Shown: positions 38,870-48,728, numbered from the stretch's first letter. The stretch: DNA of 64,000 nucleotides from an uncultured Clostridium sp. (GCA_900552135.1 URYN01000004.1:1-64000); one strand, 5' to 3'. The notes: generated by a model not told the origin, from the letters alone. Translations and numbers: made by a program.

Positions 38870-39870
38870 ATTTTTCCCTTACCTTTCACAAAGTCTTTAA
38901 TCTTACATATTACATATAATATTTGCAGATAATTATTTTTCAATAAATATATTGTAATTTTTTCTTTTTTACTTAATTTTCTTACGTCAATATTAAATAT
39001 TGTCTCATGATATTTGTTTTGGCATGTCAAATTGTTAATTAGTCTAATTTTTTCCTTTTTCTCTATTTTAGAATAGCTCATTAATCTAGAAATATATGTC
39101 ATAATACATTCTAACATAACCTTATAATAAAGTTGTTTTTGTGCATTAGACAAAATCTTTAGTAATTTGTTTGATATGTTATCGTACTGTATAAGTTGAT
39201 CCTTATTAAATCTATTACACGCAGAACTTTCCACTTTTCTATAATGATACAAACATTCATCTATAAATTGAAAACACTGTACATTTTTCATACATTCATA
39301 TAGAAATATTCCGTCTTCCAGCAAATAAATATTTTGATCAAATCTAATATCTTTAATGACTTCCCTTTTGAATATTTTCCCCCACACACATCTAAGTGCT
39401 CCATAGTTTATATCTTCCATTGAGTTTATAAATAATATTTTTTCTCTCAATTCTTGGATATTATTTCCATTAATCTGTCTTTCTGATAGTTTTATTTTTT
39501 CATTTTCATTTCTATAATAGCCTGCCTGTACAATTTCTGCCGAAGTTGAAATTGCAACATTTAACAATACTTCTACAGCATTAGGTTCAAGCCAATCATC
39601 CGCATCTACAAACATAATAAAGTTACCATTGCATTTTTCAATAGCTACGTTTCTTGCCGTTGATACTCCATGATTTTTGGTTAATATTAATTTAATTCTA
39701 TCATCATATTCATACCTTTTTAAGATACCAACCGAGTTATCTTTTGATCCATCATCTACAATAACAACTTCTATTTTTTTATATGTTTGATTAATTATAC
39801 TTTCAATACATTTCTTTATATATTTTTCTGCATTATATACTGGAACAATTATACTTACTAATTCATTCAT
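38866..39870 (-). CDS. Family 2 glycosyltransferase
   Basis: GT-A enzyme of 334 aa: SIIVPVYNAEKYIKKCIESIINQTY, IVDDGSKDNSV, TARNVAI and the DxD-like FVDADDWLE. The C-terminal part is helical and ends in a basic segment. Acts in repeat-unit assembly; specificity unknown. Confidence 0.9.
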   Translation of the reverse strand: MNELVSIIVPVYNAEKYIKKCIESIINQTYKKIEVVIVDDGSKDNSVGILKRYEYDDRIKLILTKNHGVSTARNVAIEKCNGNFIMFVDADDWLEPNAVEVLLNVAISTSAEIVQAGYYRNENEKIKLSERQINGNNIQELREKILFINSMEDINYGALRCVWGKIFKREVIKDIRFDQNIYLLEDGIFLYECMKNVQCFQFIDECLYHYRKVESSACNRFNKDQLIQYDNISNKLLKILSNAQKQLYYKVMLECIMTYISRLMSYSKIEKKEKIRLINNLTCQNKYHETIFNIDVRKLSKKEKITIYLLKNNYLQILYVICKIKDFVKGKGKI

Positions 39871-39873
39871 ACT

Positions 39874-41190
39874 TTACTCTTTCTTTAATTCCATATTTTT
39901 AAAAAATACCGCATTTGAAATAATCATCGCAATTATATAGAACCAAATTGCAGGAGTTGCAAAACCATTAGTAAAAAATGAAAAAGCTAAGCAATATTTT
40001 ATAATCGCTTTGATGATTATATTTGATACTTTCTTATTATCTAAAGAATCTATATATCCACAGATAATTCCTATTATTAACATATAAATACATATTCCTA
40101 TTCCTCCAAAATCTTGATAAGGCTCAGTTATCAAAGGATATGTATTATAATTTTTTACTATCCTAATTAGTGTATCTTCTGTTGTTGATGGTATTTTAAA
40201 TTTTAGACCGGTAAAAGCAAATATTGGGAAAGCACATTTTTGCCCATAATAATATTTATCTAATTTTCCTACATTTAAATTAAAATTATCAAAATTGCAT
40301 GTTAAATACATATATACCTGCATCTGTTTTGTTGAAAGTATACAATCATCTTGTATTTGCAATGCTTGTTTTAAATACTTATCGTCCTGGTTTCTATACT
40401 GACTGATTAACATCCAGCCCATACTTCCTAAAACCACGACCATTATTAAAATTTTACCCTCTAGCTTTTTGTTTACTATTGAAATTACAGCAACTGTTAA
40501 AACTAATGTTATTATCAGTAATTGTCTAGATACTATTAAGATTGGAATTAATAAACTAATTATATCAATTACAACAACATATATATAATCTATTACTTTG
40601 AATTCATTTTTGTAATAATGAATATAGATTATACTTATTGGCATTATCAAGCAAGAGCAAACCGTAAAATAATGTAAGCCTGTAACACCAAAGTTCATAT
40701 AGCTTGACATGTTTTTTGAAAAAAGAGGTATTTCTTTTCTTATTATAATCTCAACAACTAAGAAAGCACATACGCATATTACACCTAAAGAAAGAAACAG
40801 TAAAAATCTTTTTTTAGAAATCTTCTTTTTTTCTTTTTCAGAAATATTATTTTTTCTTTTTAACATATAACCTAGTAAAAAAAGTATATACGACATTACA
40901 AGATAAAACCAAGTCATCACAGACCAATTAGCTTGGAATTGATGTAACTGTAAACATGCAAGTCCTATTATTCCAAACCAAACTCCACCAAAAATACCTT
41001 CTGAATTCATAAAAACGCCATATTTTTTTTTCGACGAAAAAACTATATATATAGCGAGAATACCCAAAATAATAGCTGATACTACATTGCTAACTTTATA
41101 ATATAAAATAATTGCCAAAAGTGACACAATTGCAACTATAAAAATCATTTTAAATTTTATTAAAAACTGCTTAAATTTATCTTTTTTCAT
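39874..41190 (-). CDS. Wzy-type polysaccharide polymerase
   Basis: A membrane protein of about 438 aa with 10-12 hydrophobic segments, a central loop (QYRNQDDKYLKQALQIQDDCILSTKQ) and weak sequence conservation, as is usual for Wzy. EPS loci carry one such gene to join repeat units outside the membrane. I start at the ATG at 41190 (TGGAG 8 bases before); it overlaps the previous gene by 14 bases. Confidence 0.75.
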   Translation of the reverse strand: MKKDKFKQFLIKFKMIFIVAIVSLLAIILYYKVSNVVSAIILGILAIYIVFSSKKKYGVFMNSEGIFGGVWFGIIGLACLQLHQFQANWSVMTWFYLVMSYILFLLGYMLKRKNNISEKEKKKISKKRFLLFLSLGVICVCAFLVVEIIIRKEIPLFSKNMSSYMNFGVTGLHYFTVCSCLIMPISIIYIHYYKNEFKVIDYIYVVVIDIISLLIPILIVSRQLLIITLVLTVAVISIVNKKLEGKILIMVVVLGSMGWMLISQYRNQDDKYLKQALQIQDDCILSTKQMQVYMYLTCNFDNFNLNVGKLDKYYYGQKCAFPIFAFTGLKFKIPSTTEDTLIRIVKNYNTYPLITEPYQDFGGIGICIYMLIIGIICGYIDSLDNKKVSNIIIKAIIKYCLAFSFFTNGFATPAIWFYIIAMIISNAVFFKNMELKKE

Positions 41191-41887
41191 ATATACGCTC
41201 CATATATCTAACAATAAAGGTTAATCTATTTTTTATCATTTTTATAATTCCATAATGATTCATTTGAGAATTATTAAGCGAATGTCTTCTGTATTTTATC
41301 AATTTTTTTGTTGAGAAATATGTTTTTCCATATTTATCATTTAATATTCCAATCCATTGGTCGTGCATTTCAATGTCGTTTGGAATCGGTAATACATATT
41401 TCTTAGCCTTACTTAAAAAGGCCATACAACAGCCTATATAAGTGTTTTTATAAATATTTTTTATTATTCCTTTTCCTGAATTTCTATAGGAATAATATGA
41501 ACTCATTACCATATTCAAATTTTCATCTACAACTTCAGCATCATGTACAACTAAAGTACAATTTTCTTTTTCAAAACATTTTATTACTTCTGTTACTTTG
41601 TCCTTTTCCCAAATATCATCTTGATCAGATAAAAAAATATATTCTCCTGATGTATTTTTTATTGCATTCGCAAAGTTTTGTTTTATTCCTTTTTGGGGAC
41701 CTTCTATTAAAACTATTCTATCATCATTAAAACTATTTATTATGCCTAATGTATTATCTGTTGAACCATCATCTGAAATTACAAGTTCATCATTTTCTTC
41801 CAGGCAATCTAAGATTGTTTTAATCTGTTCTTTTATATATTTTTCTCCATTATATGTTGCCATAGCAACTGAAACTTTGGGTCTCAT
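41177..41887 (-). CDS. Family 2 glycosyltransferase (rhamnosyltransferase-like)
   Basis: A 236 aa GT-A enzyme: VSVAMATYNGEKYIKEQIKTIL, ISDDGSTDNTL and LSDQDDIWEKDK, a pattern common in rhamnosyl- and related transferases. I start at MRPKVSV (41887), whose ATG overlaps the TGA of the preceding gene by one base. The frame is open 29 codons further upstream but there overlaps that gene. Confidence 0.88.
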   Translation of the reverse strand: MRPKVSVAMATYNGEKYIKEQIKTILDCLEENDELVISDDGSTDNTLGIINSFNDDRIVLIEGPQKGIKQNFANAIKNTSGEYIFLSDQDDIWEKDKVTEVIKCFEKENCTLVVHDAEVVDENLNMVMSSYYSYRNSGKGIIKNIYKNTYIGCCMAFLSKAKKYVLPIPNDIEMHDQWIGILNDKYGKTYFSTKKLIKYRRHSLNNSQMNHYGIIKMIKNRLTFIVRYMERIYEKR

Positions 41888-42747
41888 CACATTTTTCCTA
41901 CTTTCATTCCTATAAATCTTGCCATCATGTTTGGTATAAAATTGAATAAAACCTTCCAATTCTTTTCTTGCCAAGCTCTCTTTAATACATAGACAGCAAG
42001 TTTTCCACCAGATTTATTTACTTTATATTTATTTAAATACTCATTCTGTTTAAAAAACTTTCCTGTATCATAATATCTTTTGTATTGTTGCTTTAATGTG
42101 AATTTGTGCGAATGTACAACTTCTGAATCTGCACAATATTTTATCTTGTATCCATTTGTAATTAGCTTGTATGCTATGTACATATCTTCATTTGTTGGAA
42201 AGTCTTTTCCATCATACCCATTTAAGTTTTTAAAAATATCTGTTTTTATTGCAGATGATGCATCGGAAAAGAAAAAGGTATTTAATCCTAACTTTTCTAT
42301 ATCATCTTTACTCTTTATAACAGATTGAGAAGGATAATTACATTCCCTAGTATATCTTTCTATTGTACTGTTTTCACATAATTGTCTACTGTAACACGCT
42401 TCAACTTCACCATTAGCAATAGGAGTAGCAAGTTTTTCTAGCCAGTCATCTCTTTCAATTTTTACATCTTGAGTTATAAAAACTAGTATATCTGCTGTTG
42501 AATTTTTAGCCACTTCTTCTCTTGATAAACTATGTGAAAATTCCTGTTTCTTTATTACATTGTATTTTATTTTTTCATCTTTCTTTTGCAGTCTTTCAAC
42601 CACTGACAATGTTCCGTCTTTGCTTTCAGTAATAATATAATTTATATTTTTTACATTATTATAAAAGCCTTGGCTCTTTATTTGATTATATTGATTTTCT
42701 ATATATTTTTCAGCATTATATAACGGGCAAATTATATCAATGGTCAT
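41887..42747 (-). CDS. Family 2 glycosyltransferase (rhamnosyltransferase-like)
   Basis: A 286 aa enzyme starting TIDIICPLYNAEKYIENQ, with ESKDGTLSVVERL, QEFSHSLSREEVAKNSTADILVFITQDV (the FxHxxxR pattern of rhamnosyltransferases), and FPTNEDMYIAYKL. Together with rfbABCD it supports rhamnose in the polymer. Confidence 0.88.
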   Translation of the reverse strand: MTIDIICPLYNAEKYIENQYNQIKSQGFYNNVKNINYIITESKDGTLSVVERLQKKDEKIKYNVIKKQEFSHSLSREEVAKNSTADILVFITQDVKIERDDWLEKLATPIANGEVEACYSRQLCENSTIERYTRECNYPSQSVIKSKDDIEKLGLNTFFFSDASSAIKTDIFKNLNGYDGKDFPTNEDMYIAYKLITNGYKIKYCADSEVVHSHKFTLKQQYKRYYDTGKFFKQNEYLNKYKVNKSGGKLAVYVLKRAWQEKNWKVLFNFIPNMMARFIGMKVGKM

Positions 42748-42748
42748 T

Positions 42749-43498
42749 TTAAATTGCTCCCTCTTTCTTGAATACTGTTATGAAAGTTTTAAAAAATATT
42801 CTTATATCTAACCACATTGAACAGTTATCTACATAATAAAGTTCCATTTTCATTCTTTCTTCATAAGTTGTGTTGCTTCTTCCATTTACTTGCCAATATC
42901 CTGTAAGACCTGGTTTTACACTTAGAAACTTATCTCTATTTTTTCCATAATCTTCCACTTCTTTTTCAACAACAGGTCTTGGCCCAACAAAACTCATCTC
43001 ACCTTTTAAAATATTTATTACTTGTGGAAGTTCATCCAAGCTTGTTTTTCTTAAGAAATTTCCTATTGGGGTTATTCTTGGATCATTCTGCAGTTTGTGC
43101 GTTTTTTTGAATTCTTTTCTTGCTTCTTCATTGTTTGCTAAATATTCTTTTAATTTTTCGTCTGCTCCAATACACATAGATCTGTATTTATATAATCTGA
43201 ATATTTTTCCATTCTTACCATATCTTAGTTGTTCGTAAAATAATGGCCCTTGCTCTTCTTTTGAAAATTTTCTTGCAAAGTATATAATTATCGTTACAGG
43301 TATTAACAATACTGTTCCAATTAGTGCTCCGATTATATCTATCATTCTTTTTATTATTTTATATATTATTTTTTTCTTAGTTTTCATTTTTTCGTTATAC
43401 ATAACTCTAACATCGTTTTTTGCTGTAGCGTTTGGAAGAATTGCTTCTTCAACAACTTCTTCCATTTCTTCTTTTACCGCTAAGTTGCTTTTACTCAT
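42749..43498 (-). CDS. Priming sugar-1-phosphate transferase
   Basis: A polyprenyl-phosphate sugar phosphotransferase (249 aa). The membrane re-entrant helix (IDIIGALIGTVLLIPVTIIIYFA) is followed by the catalytic domain: EQLRYGKNGKIFRLYKYRSM, FLRKTSLDELPQVINILKGEMSFVGPRP and PGLTGYWQVNGR. It starts each repeat unit by loading the first sugar on undecaprenyl phosphate. It lacks the large N-terminal membrane domain of WbaP. First gene of the closely packed EPS operon. Confidence 0.94.
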   Translation of the reverse strand: MSKSNLAVKEEMEEVVEEAILPNATAKNDVRVMYNEKMKTKKKIIYKIIKRMIDIIGALIGTVLLIPVTIIIYFARKFSKEEQGPLFYEQLRYGKNGKIFRLYKYRSMCIGADEKLKEYLANNEEARKEFKKTHKLQNDPRITPIGNFLRKTSLDELPQVINILKGEMSFVGPRPVVEKEVEDYGKNRDKFLSVKPGLTGYWQVNGRSNTTYEERMKMELYYVDNCSMWLDIRIFFKTFITVFKKEGAI

Positions 43499-43651
43499 GG
43501 CAAAACATTCCCTTCTCTATTATTGTTCATTTATAAATTTTAGCCTTCATTCTTCTTATTTTATTCGTTAAATTTTTCTTATTCTACTTATTAGAATTAG
43601 TTTTAATTCAACATTTTTAGAGCGATAACATTCAAATCAAGTTCTTCCTAC

Positions 43652-44863
43652 TTAGTTTGAATATCCTGTTTTCTTTATTATGGCAGAATTCATTTCTTTT
43701 ACAGCCTCAGATGCTTCGTAGTCGTCTTGTCCGAATGCTTCTTTGTGTAGTTTTTCTACATTGCTTTGTAGTGTAACTGGTACTCCATACCATCTGTCTA
43801 GTGTTATTCCTTTTGTTTCATATGGCCAACCTAAGCTTTCTGTTACTTTGAATGATGCTAGTTTTGGAACTAATCCCCATATTTCTGATGACGATATATT
43901 CGTTCTTATTCTTGGTAAAATTGTGTCTGCAAAGCTGTTTAGTTGTCCTACACCTAATGTTTTTGCTTTGCTTAACATAGCTTCTACTACTGTTCTCATT
44001 CTTTCTGTTCTCTTGTAGTCTCCACCTGCAGTATATCTAATTCTAGAATATGCTACTGCCTGTACTCCGTCTAATTTTTGTCTTCCTGTTGATGTTATGT
44101 GGCTTGATTTTATTCCAGAGCTTTGTGATGTTGCGTCTATATAGTCGTTTATGTATTTTATTTCAGAGCTGTCTAGATCTATATAAACTCCGCCTAAGCT
44201 ATCAACTGCTGCTATTACGGCATCAAAGTTTACTGTTACAAATTCTGTTATATTTAAATCTAGTGCTTCGTTTAGAGATTTCAATGTATTTTGTGCTCCT
44301 CCATAAGAGTATGCATGTGTTATTTTGTCTAATCTTTTTGTTCCATTTTCTGTTACATATACATAAGTGTCTCTATATACAGATATTAGTTTTACTGCAT
44401 TTGTTTCTTGGTTTATACTTGCAATTATCATGCAGTCACTTCTGTTTCCAAGTCCATAATCATCAGCTCTACTATCTATTCCAAGCAAAGCTATGTTTCT
44501 ATAGCCTTTCAATTCTTTTTTTGTATCTTCATTTATTCCAACTGCTGTTGTATCTATGTTTTCCTGTTGCATTTTGTTTAGTTTTCCATTTACAAATGTG
44601 TACCCTGCTGTTCCAGCTGCTGCAATTAATATTACTAATACAAGTAATATTATTAAAAATATTTTTAGTCCTTTATTCATTTTCTTTTTTCTCTTTATTT
44701 GGTATTCTTCTGCTCTTTCCATATTTCTTTCATAAGCACCATATTTGTAGTCATTTTCAGACATTGGAATTTCTCCATTTTTCTGGTATTTGTTGTAATC
44801 AACCTGTTCTTGTTCTCTATGTTTTTTTGGTTCTTCGGCCATTCTTTTTCCTTTTGCTGCCAT
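43652..44863 (-). CDS. LytR-CpsA-Psr (LCP) family ligase
   Basis: LCP enzymes attach undecaprenyl-linked polymers to peptidoglycan. A basic cytoplasmic N-terminus of about 70 residues precedes one helix (LKIFLIILLVLVILIAAAGTAGYTF). The LCP domain follows: NIALLGIDSRADDYGLGNRSDCMIIASIN, SVYRDTYVY, THAYSYGGAQNTLKSLNEAL, AVAYSRIRYTAGGDYKRTERMRTV. The Arg and Asp residues that bind the lipid pyrophosphate are present. 403 aa. It should anchor the EPS made by the genes downstream. Confidence 0.94.
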   Translation of the reverse strand: MAAKGKRMAEEPKKHREQEQVDYNKYQKNGEIPMSENDYKYGAYERNMERAEEYQIKRKKKMNKGLKIFLIILLVLVILIAAAGTAGYTFVNGKLNKMQQENIDTTAVGINEDTKKELKGYRNIALLGIDSRADDYGLGNRSDCMIIASINQETNAVKLISVYRDTYVYVTENGTKRLDKITHAYSYGGAQNTLKSLNEALDLNITEFVTVNFDAVIAAVDSLGGVYIDLDSSEIKYINDYIDATSQSSGIKSSHITSTGRQKLDGVQAVAYSRIRYTAGGDYKRTERMRTVVEAMLSKAKTLGVGQLNSFADTILPRIRTNISSSEIWGLVPKLASFKVTESLGWPYETKGITLDRWYGVPVTLQSNVEKLHKEAFGQDDYEASEAVKEMNSAIIKKTGYSN

Positions 44864-44895
44864 TTATTTTTCTCCCTATATTGTTTTTTTCTCTT

Positions 44896-44924
44896 ATAAT
44901 ATCATTTTTATTATAAACATACAA
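44896..44924 (-). promoter_or_regulatory. Promoter of the LCP/EPS transcript
   Basis: On the minus strand, TTGTAT, a 17-base spacer, TATTAT; 33 bases upstream of the LCP start. The rest of 44925-45095 is A/T-rich with no gene that I can support. Confidence 0.55.
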
Positions 44925-45096
44925 CCCTTTTACTAAATTTTTTGTTGGATTTTTGTCCTTTTTGTTGAAATTTTTAACATTTCTAAAATAGCTTATTCTT
45001 TATAAATACATGTAGAAAGTTGCAAAACTGGCACTAAAAAAAGCATTTCATAACTCTTTCTTTTTGTATCCTTTACTCTTCGATAATTTATCACTC

Positions 45097-45130
45097 AAAA
45101 AAGAAGACCTCATATGAAGTCCCCCTTTTA
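45097..45130 (-). terminator. Terminator after the Alg13-like gene
   Basis: On the minus strand, GGGGGACTTC-ATAT-GAGGTCTTCT, followed by TTTTT, downstream of the gene at 45273. Confidence 0.6.
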
Positions 45131-45272
45131 TTCAGTATTTAATTTTATTCAAATTTATTTTTAAACTTATCGTTTTTTATCTTTTTATTAGCTTTTTCTT
45201 TTTACTCTTAGTAGTCTTATTAAAGTAATAAATTTTCTTTTTATTTTCTACCTTTATTTTCTGCAATAACTT

Positions 45273-45764
45273 TTAGTCTCCTAGTATGTTTATCTCTCTT
45301 TCTAGTTGTGTTAGAAAATACTTTTTGTTTGATTTGAATTTTGCTGGTTGAAAATTCTTCGCTTGTTTTAGTATTATATCTAGCTTGTCGAAATCTTCTA
45401 ACGCGAGTATATATCCTTTTTTTGTAAAGTTATCAAGTATTTGTAGCTGGTGATCATTTACGTGTTCTCCATACTCTTTTAGTCTTGCAGCCGCAATTAT
45501 TTTCTTTTCTTTTTTTAGCGCTGTTAGTATTGTTCCAACTCCAGCATGACATATTACTATATCTGCCTTATCTATACATTCTTCGAATGTTTTTACTGGC
45601 ATGTAGTCTACTATTTTCATGTCCTTTGATTGGAATTTTGTGCTACCTGCTTGTACTATTATTTCTTCTTTTTTGCTTATTTTTCCTTCATCTATTTTTT
45701 TCTGTATTGCCTCTAATAGTCTTGGAAATTTTTTGTCCTGGGTTCCTAGTATTACGAATATCAT
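45273..45764 (-). CDS. Alg13/PssE-like glycosyltransferase subunit
   Basis: Catalytic half of a two-subunit UDP-sugar transferase. The 163 aa protein begins MIFVILGTQDKKFPRLLEAI and has VQAGSTKF and the GT28-type donor site ADIVICHAGVGTILTALKKEKKIIAAARLKEYGEHVNDHQ. Its ATG shares a base with the stop of the partner gene upstream (TAATG), as is usual for PssD/PssE pairs. A longer open frame exists but overlaps the partner. Confidence 0.9.
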   Translation of the reverse strand: MIFVILGTQDKKFPRLLEAIQKKIDEGKISKKEEIIVQAGSTKFQSKDMKIVDYMPVKTFEECIDKADIVICHAGVGTILTALKKEKKIIAAARLKEYGEHVNDHQLQILDNFTKKGYILALEDFDKLDIILKQAKNFQPAKFKSNKKYFLTQLEREINILGD

Positions 45765-46771
45765 TAATAAATCCACCCCCAACATACAGATTTCGGATAT
45801 ACTTTGTGCATTTCTTCCCACTGTACTACAAATGTGTCTGCTATTGGATATACAAGTTTTCCTGCGACTGTTCCTGTTGTTCTGTTTGCAAATGTTTCTA
45901 TGAATATTACTTTGCTTCCGAATATTTTGGCAATATAGCACATTGGCACTGCTGTATGTGTTCCTGTTGTTACTACTACTTCAGGTTGATATTTTAAGAA
46001 GTAGTACAAGCTTATAAAACAGTTTGCTAGGAATTTGAATATATAGCTTACTGGATACTTTTTTGTTCCATATATCAGGAAGCTTATTTTGTCGCCATAT
46101 TCTTCTTTGAAGCTGTCATCTACCTTTGTTTTTTCGGTTACTATATGGTAATCGAATTTTTTGAACAATGGTTTTATTTGCATTAGTTCGTTTAAATGTC
46201 CTCCAGTGCTTGCAATGAATAAAACATTTCTCTTTATTCCGGTTTGAACATTTCTTTCGGCTAATGCTTTGGGTTTATTTGAATTTCTGTTTTTTATTTT
46301 TTTGCTTATAACATAAATCGATAGTACAATTAATACTCCTATAAGCGAGCCAATAGTGTCTAAGCATACATCTGTAAATTGACCACTTCTTCCTGGCACA
46401 AATCGCTGGTGCAATTCGTCTGAAATTGCATATAAAAGGCAGAATATTATGCTTGAATCAAATTTATATTCTGTGCACCATTTGAATGTGATTGCACAAC
46501 TCATTGTTAGTATTCCAAGTAGCATATATACTGAAAAGTGTGCTCCTTTTCTTACATAGTGCTGTATAGCTTCAATTTGTTCTTGCTTTTCCTGTTCAGT
46601 CATATTTTTTCCATCTTTGAAAGTGTTTATGAATATTTCTGCAACTTTTCCACTTGTTTTTGATGATTTATTACCTGTCTCTGACGAAAATTCAAATATT
46701 TGATGGCACAGAATTATTATTGCGATTATTAATAAATATCTAATTATGTGTTTTAGAATATTCTTGTTCAT
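45764..46771 (-). CDS. VanZ-like domain fused to an Alg14/PssD-like glycosyltransferase subunit
   Basis: Two parts in 335 aa. Residues 1-150 are a VanZ-type membrane domain: helices plus HYVRKGAHFSVYMLLGILTMS and AISDELHQRFVPGRSGQFTDVCLDTIGSLIG. Residues 175-335 match Alg14/PssD: VLFIASTGGHLNELMQIKPLFKKFDYHIVTEKT, VVTTGTHTAVPMCYIAKIFGSKVIFIETFANR and a C-terminal VQWEEMHKVYPKSV. The second half anchors the Alg13-like subunit encoded next. I find no frame change between the halves, so the fusion is real in this sequence. Confidence 0.85.
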   Translation of the reverse strand: MNKNILKHIIRYLLIIAIIILCHQIFEFSSETGNKSSKTSGKVAEIFINTFKDGKNMTEQEKQEQIEAIQHYVRKGAHFSVYMLLGILTMSCAITFKWCTEYKFDSSIIFCLLYAISDELHQRFVPGRSGQFTDVCLDTIGSLIGVLIVLSIYVISKKIKNRNSNKPKALAERNVQTGIKRNVLFIASTGGHLNELMQIKPLFKKFDYHIVTEKTKVDDSFKEEYGDKISFLIYGTKKYPVSYIFKFLANCFISLYYFLKYQPEVVVTTGTHTAVPMCYIAKIFGSKVIFIETFANRTTGTVAGKLVYPIADTFVVQWEEMHKVYPKSVCWGWIY

Positions 46772-46898
46772 TAGAATCCTTCTCTGGTTGTTAATTTTTT
46801 TGTATATATATAATTACAACCTAATTTATTTTAAAATTTTGCTTATTGTTCTAGAATGCTTTGTCTAAAATTTTTGTTTCATTTTTTTACTTTTCTAG

Positions 46899-48620
46899 TT
46901 ACATTTTTTCTGGTACTTGTATTCCAAGTAAATTTAAGCCTCTCTCTAATACTGTTTTTACCATGTATGTTGTGTATAATCTTGCATCTTGCAATTCTTT
47001 TTCTTCGCATATTATATGATTGTTGTTGTAGAAGCTACTGAATTGTTTTGCAAGTGTTATCAAGTATCTTGCTAGTATTGATGGCTCTTCTTTCTTTGTT
47101 ACGTTTTCTAGTGTTTCTTCAAAGTTATATAATGTATTTATTATATTTTTAGAATCTTCATCATCAAGTTTTGAAACGTCTACGTCTTTTGCTTCTGGTA
47201 CGTAGCCAACTTTTTCAAGTACACTCTTTGCACGTACTGTTGTGTATTGAACATAAGGACCTGTTTCTCCATTGAAGTTTAGCATTGTGTCCCAATCAAA
47301 TATTTCGTCTTTAATTCTGCTGTTTGATAAGTCATTGAAAATAACTGCTCCAACACCAACTCTTTTTGCTACTTCTTCTTTGTTTTCTAAGTTAGGATTT
47401 TTCTCTTCAATTATTTCCTTGCTTTTTTCGATTGCTTCTTTTAGCAAGTCTTCAAGTTTTATTACCTTTCCCTCTCTTGTAGACATTTTACCTGTTTTTA
47501 ATAAAATCATTCCAAATGGAACATGAATTAGTCCATTCGTATATTTTTCATCTATTCCAAGTAATTTTGCAACTTCAAATACTTGTTTAAAGTGTAATAC
47601 TTGCTCGTAAGATGTTAAGTAAAGTGCCTTGTCGAAATTGTAAGTTCTTGCTCTGTATAATATAGCAGCTAAATCTCTTGTAGCATAAGTAGTAGAGCCA
47701 TTAGATTTTATTATAAGACAAGGTGGCATTCCTTTGTCATCTAGGTTGATTACTTTTGCGCCTTCAGATTCTACTAGTTTTCCTGTTTTTTCTAGTATAT
47801 CTATTACCTCTGGCATTTTGTCAGAATAGAAAGCCTCTCCATTCAAAGAATCGAATTTTGTTCCAAGTATATCATATATTTTTTGGAATTCTTTCAAGCT
47901 TAAATTTCTAAATTTCTGCCATAATTCCACACAATACGAATCTCCATCTTCTAGTTTTTTAAAGTTATTTCTGCAATCTTCTAGAACACTTTCATCTTCC
48001 TTACAAAGATTATTTATTCTTATGTAGATTTTTGTAAGTTCATCTATTGGATTTTCCTCGATGTTGTACTCGTCACTCCATCTTTTATAACCTTCAATTA
48101 ATTTTCCAAACTGCGTTCCATAGTCTCCCAAATGGTTTATTCCTGTAACGTTGTATCCAAGATACTTGTAGATGTTATATAAGGCTCCTCCTATTACAGT
48201 TGAACGTAAATGACCAATGTGGAATGGCTTTGCAATGTTTGGAGAAGAATAATCGATTACAATGTTCTTTGGGTTTTCTTGTTTTTTTGCTCCAAAGTTT
48301 TCTTTTTCATTGTCAAATTCATTTATTACTTCTTGTGCTATAGCCTTTTTATTTAATTTGAAGTTAAGAAATCCATTTATTGCATTAACCTCAGCAATAA
48401 TTGAGTTTTCTGTATTTTCATTATTCTGAATTTTTTCTTGTAATTCTGTTGCAATTATTACAGGTGACTTCTTTAATTCCTTTGCTAATATGAAACAAGG
48501 AAATGCATAATCACCATTAGAGGTGTCTTTTGGCACCTCTACATTTGCTATTATTTTTTCTTTTGGAAGATTTGTAGCTTCTGCTATTTTTCCCGCTATA
48601 ATTTCTTTAAAATCTTTCAC
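46899..48620 (-). CDS. argS: Arginyl-tRNA synthetase
   Basis: Class I synthetase, 573 aa. The HIGH signature is SSPNIAKPFHIGHLRST and the KMSK-equivalent is LKTGKMSTREGK. The N-terminal Add-1 domain (GDYAFPCFILAKELKKSP) and the C-terminal anticodon domain (ARYLITLAKQFSSFYNN, ending LGIQVPEKM) are complete. There is no in-frame CGG in this gene. The enzyme is of interest because CGG, an Arg codon, behaves abnormally in this window. Confidence 0.97.
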   Translation of the reverse strand: MKDFKEIIAGKIAEATNLPKEKIIANVEVPKDTSNGDYAFPCFILAKELKKSPVIIATELQEKIQNNENTENSIIAEVNAINGFLNFKLNKKAIAQEVINEFDNEKENFGAKKQENPKNIVIDYSSPNIAKPFHIGHLRSTVIGGALYNIYKYLGYNVTGINHLGDYGTQFGKLIEGYKRWSDEYNIEENPIDELTKIYIRINNLCKEDESVLEDCRNNFKKLEDGDSYCVELWQKFRNLSLKEFQKIYDILGTKFDSLNGEAFYSDKMPEVIDILEKTGKLVESEGAKVINLDDKGMPPCLIIKSNGSTTYATRDLAAILYRARTYNFDKALYLTSYEQVLHFKQVFEVAKLLGIDEKYTNGLIHVPFGMILLKTGKMSTREGKVIKLEDLLKEAIEKSKEIIEEKNPNLENKEEVAKRVGVGAVIFNDLSNSRIKDEIFDWDTMLNFNGETGPYVQYTTVRAKSVLEKVGYVPEAKDVDVSKLDDEDSKNIINTLYNFEETLENVTKKEEPSILARYLITLAKQFSSFYNNNHIICEEKELQDARLYTTYMVKTVLERGLNLLGIQVPEKM

Positions 48621-48638
48621 TTATATTGCTCCCTCTTC

Positions 48639-48667
48639 CGCCCAATAGGGACGCCCCTTTTTGGGCG
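48639..48667. repeat. 29-bp hairpin repeat, copy 3
   Basis: Same orientation as copy 1, 19 bases upstream of the argS start. Begins CGCCCAATAGGGACG. Confidence 0.9.
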
Positions 48668-48699
48668 GAATATTAATTTATTATTTTCTATCTTTTCTT

Positions 48700-48728
48700 C
48701 GCCCAGAAAAGGGCGTCCCTATTGGGCG
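48700..48728. repeat. 29-bp hairpin repeat, copy 4 (inverted)
   Basis: Lies 33 bases from copy 3 in the opposite orientation, just past the pfkA stop. The two copies could also pair with each other. Confidence 0.9.

Noticed and set aside
45765..45941. N-terminal extension of the Alg13-like protein
   Set aside because: It overlaps the partner gene in another frame; MIFVILGTQ is the family start.
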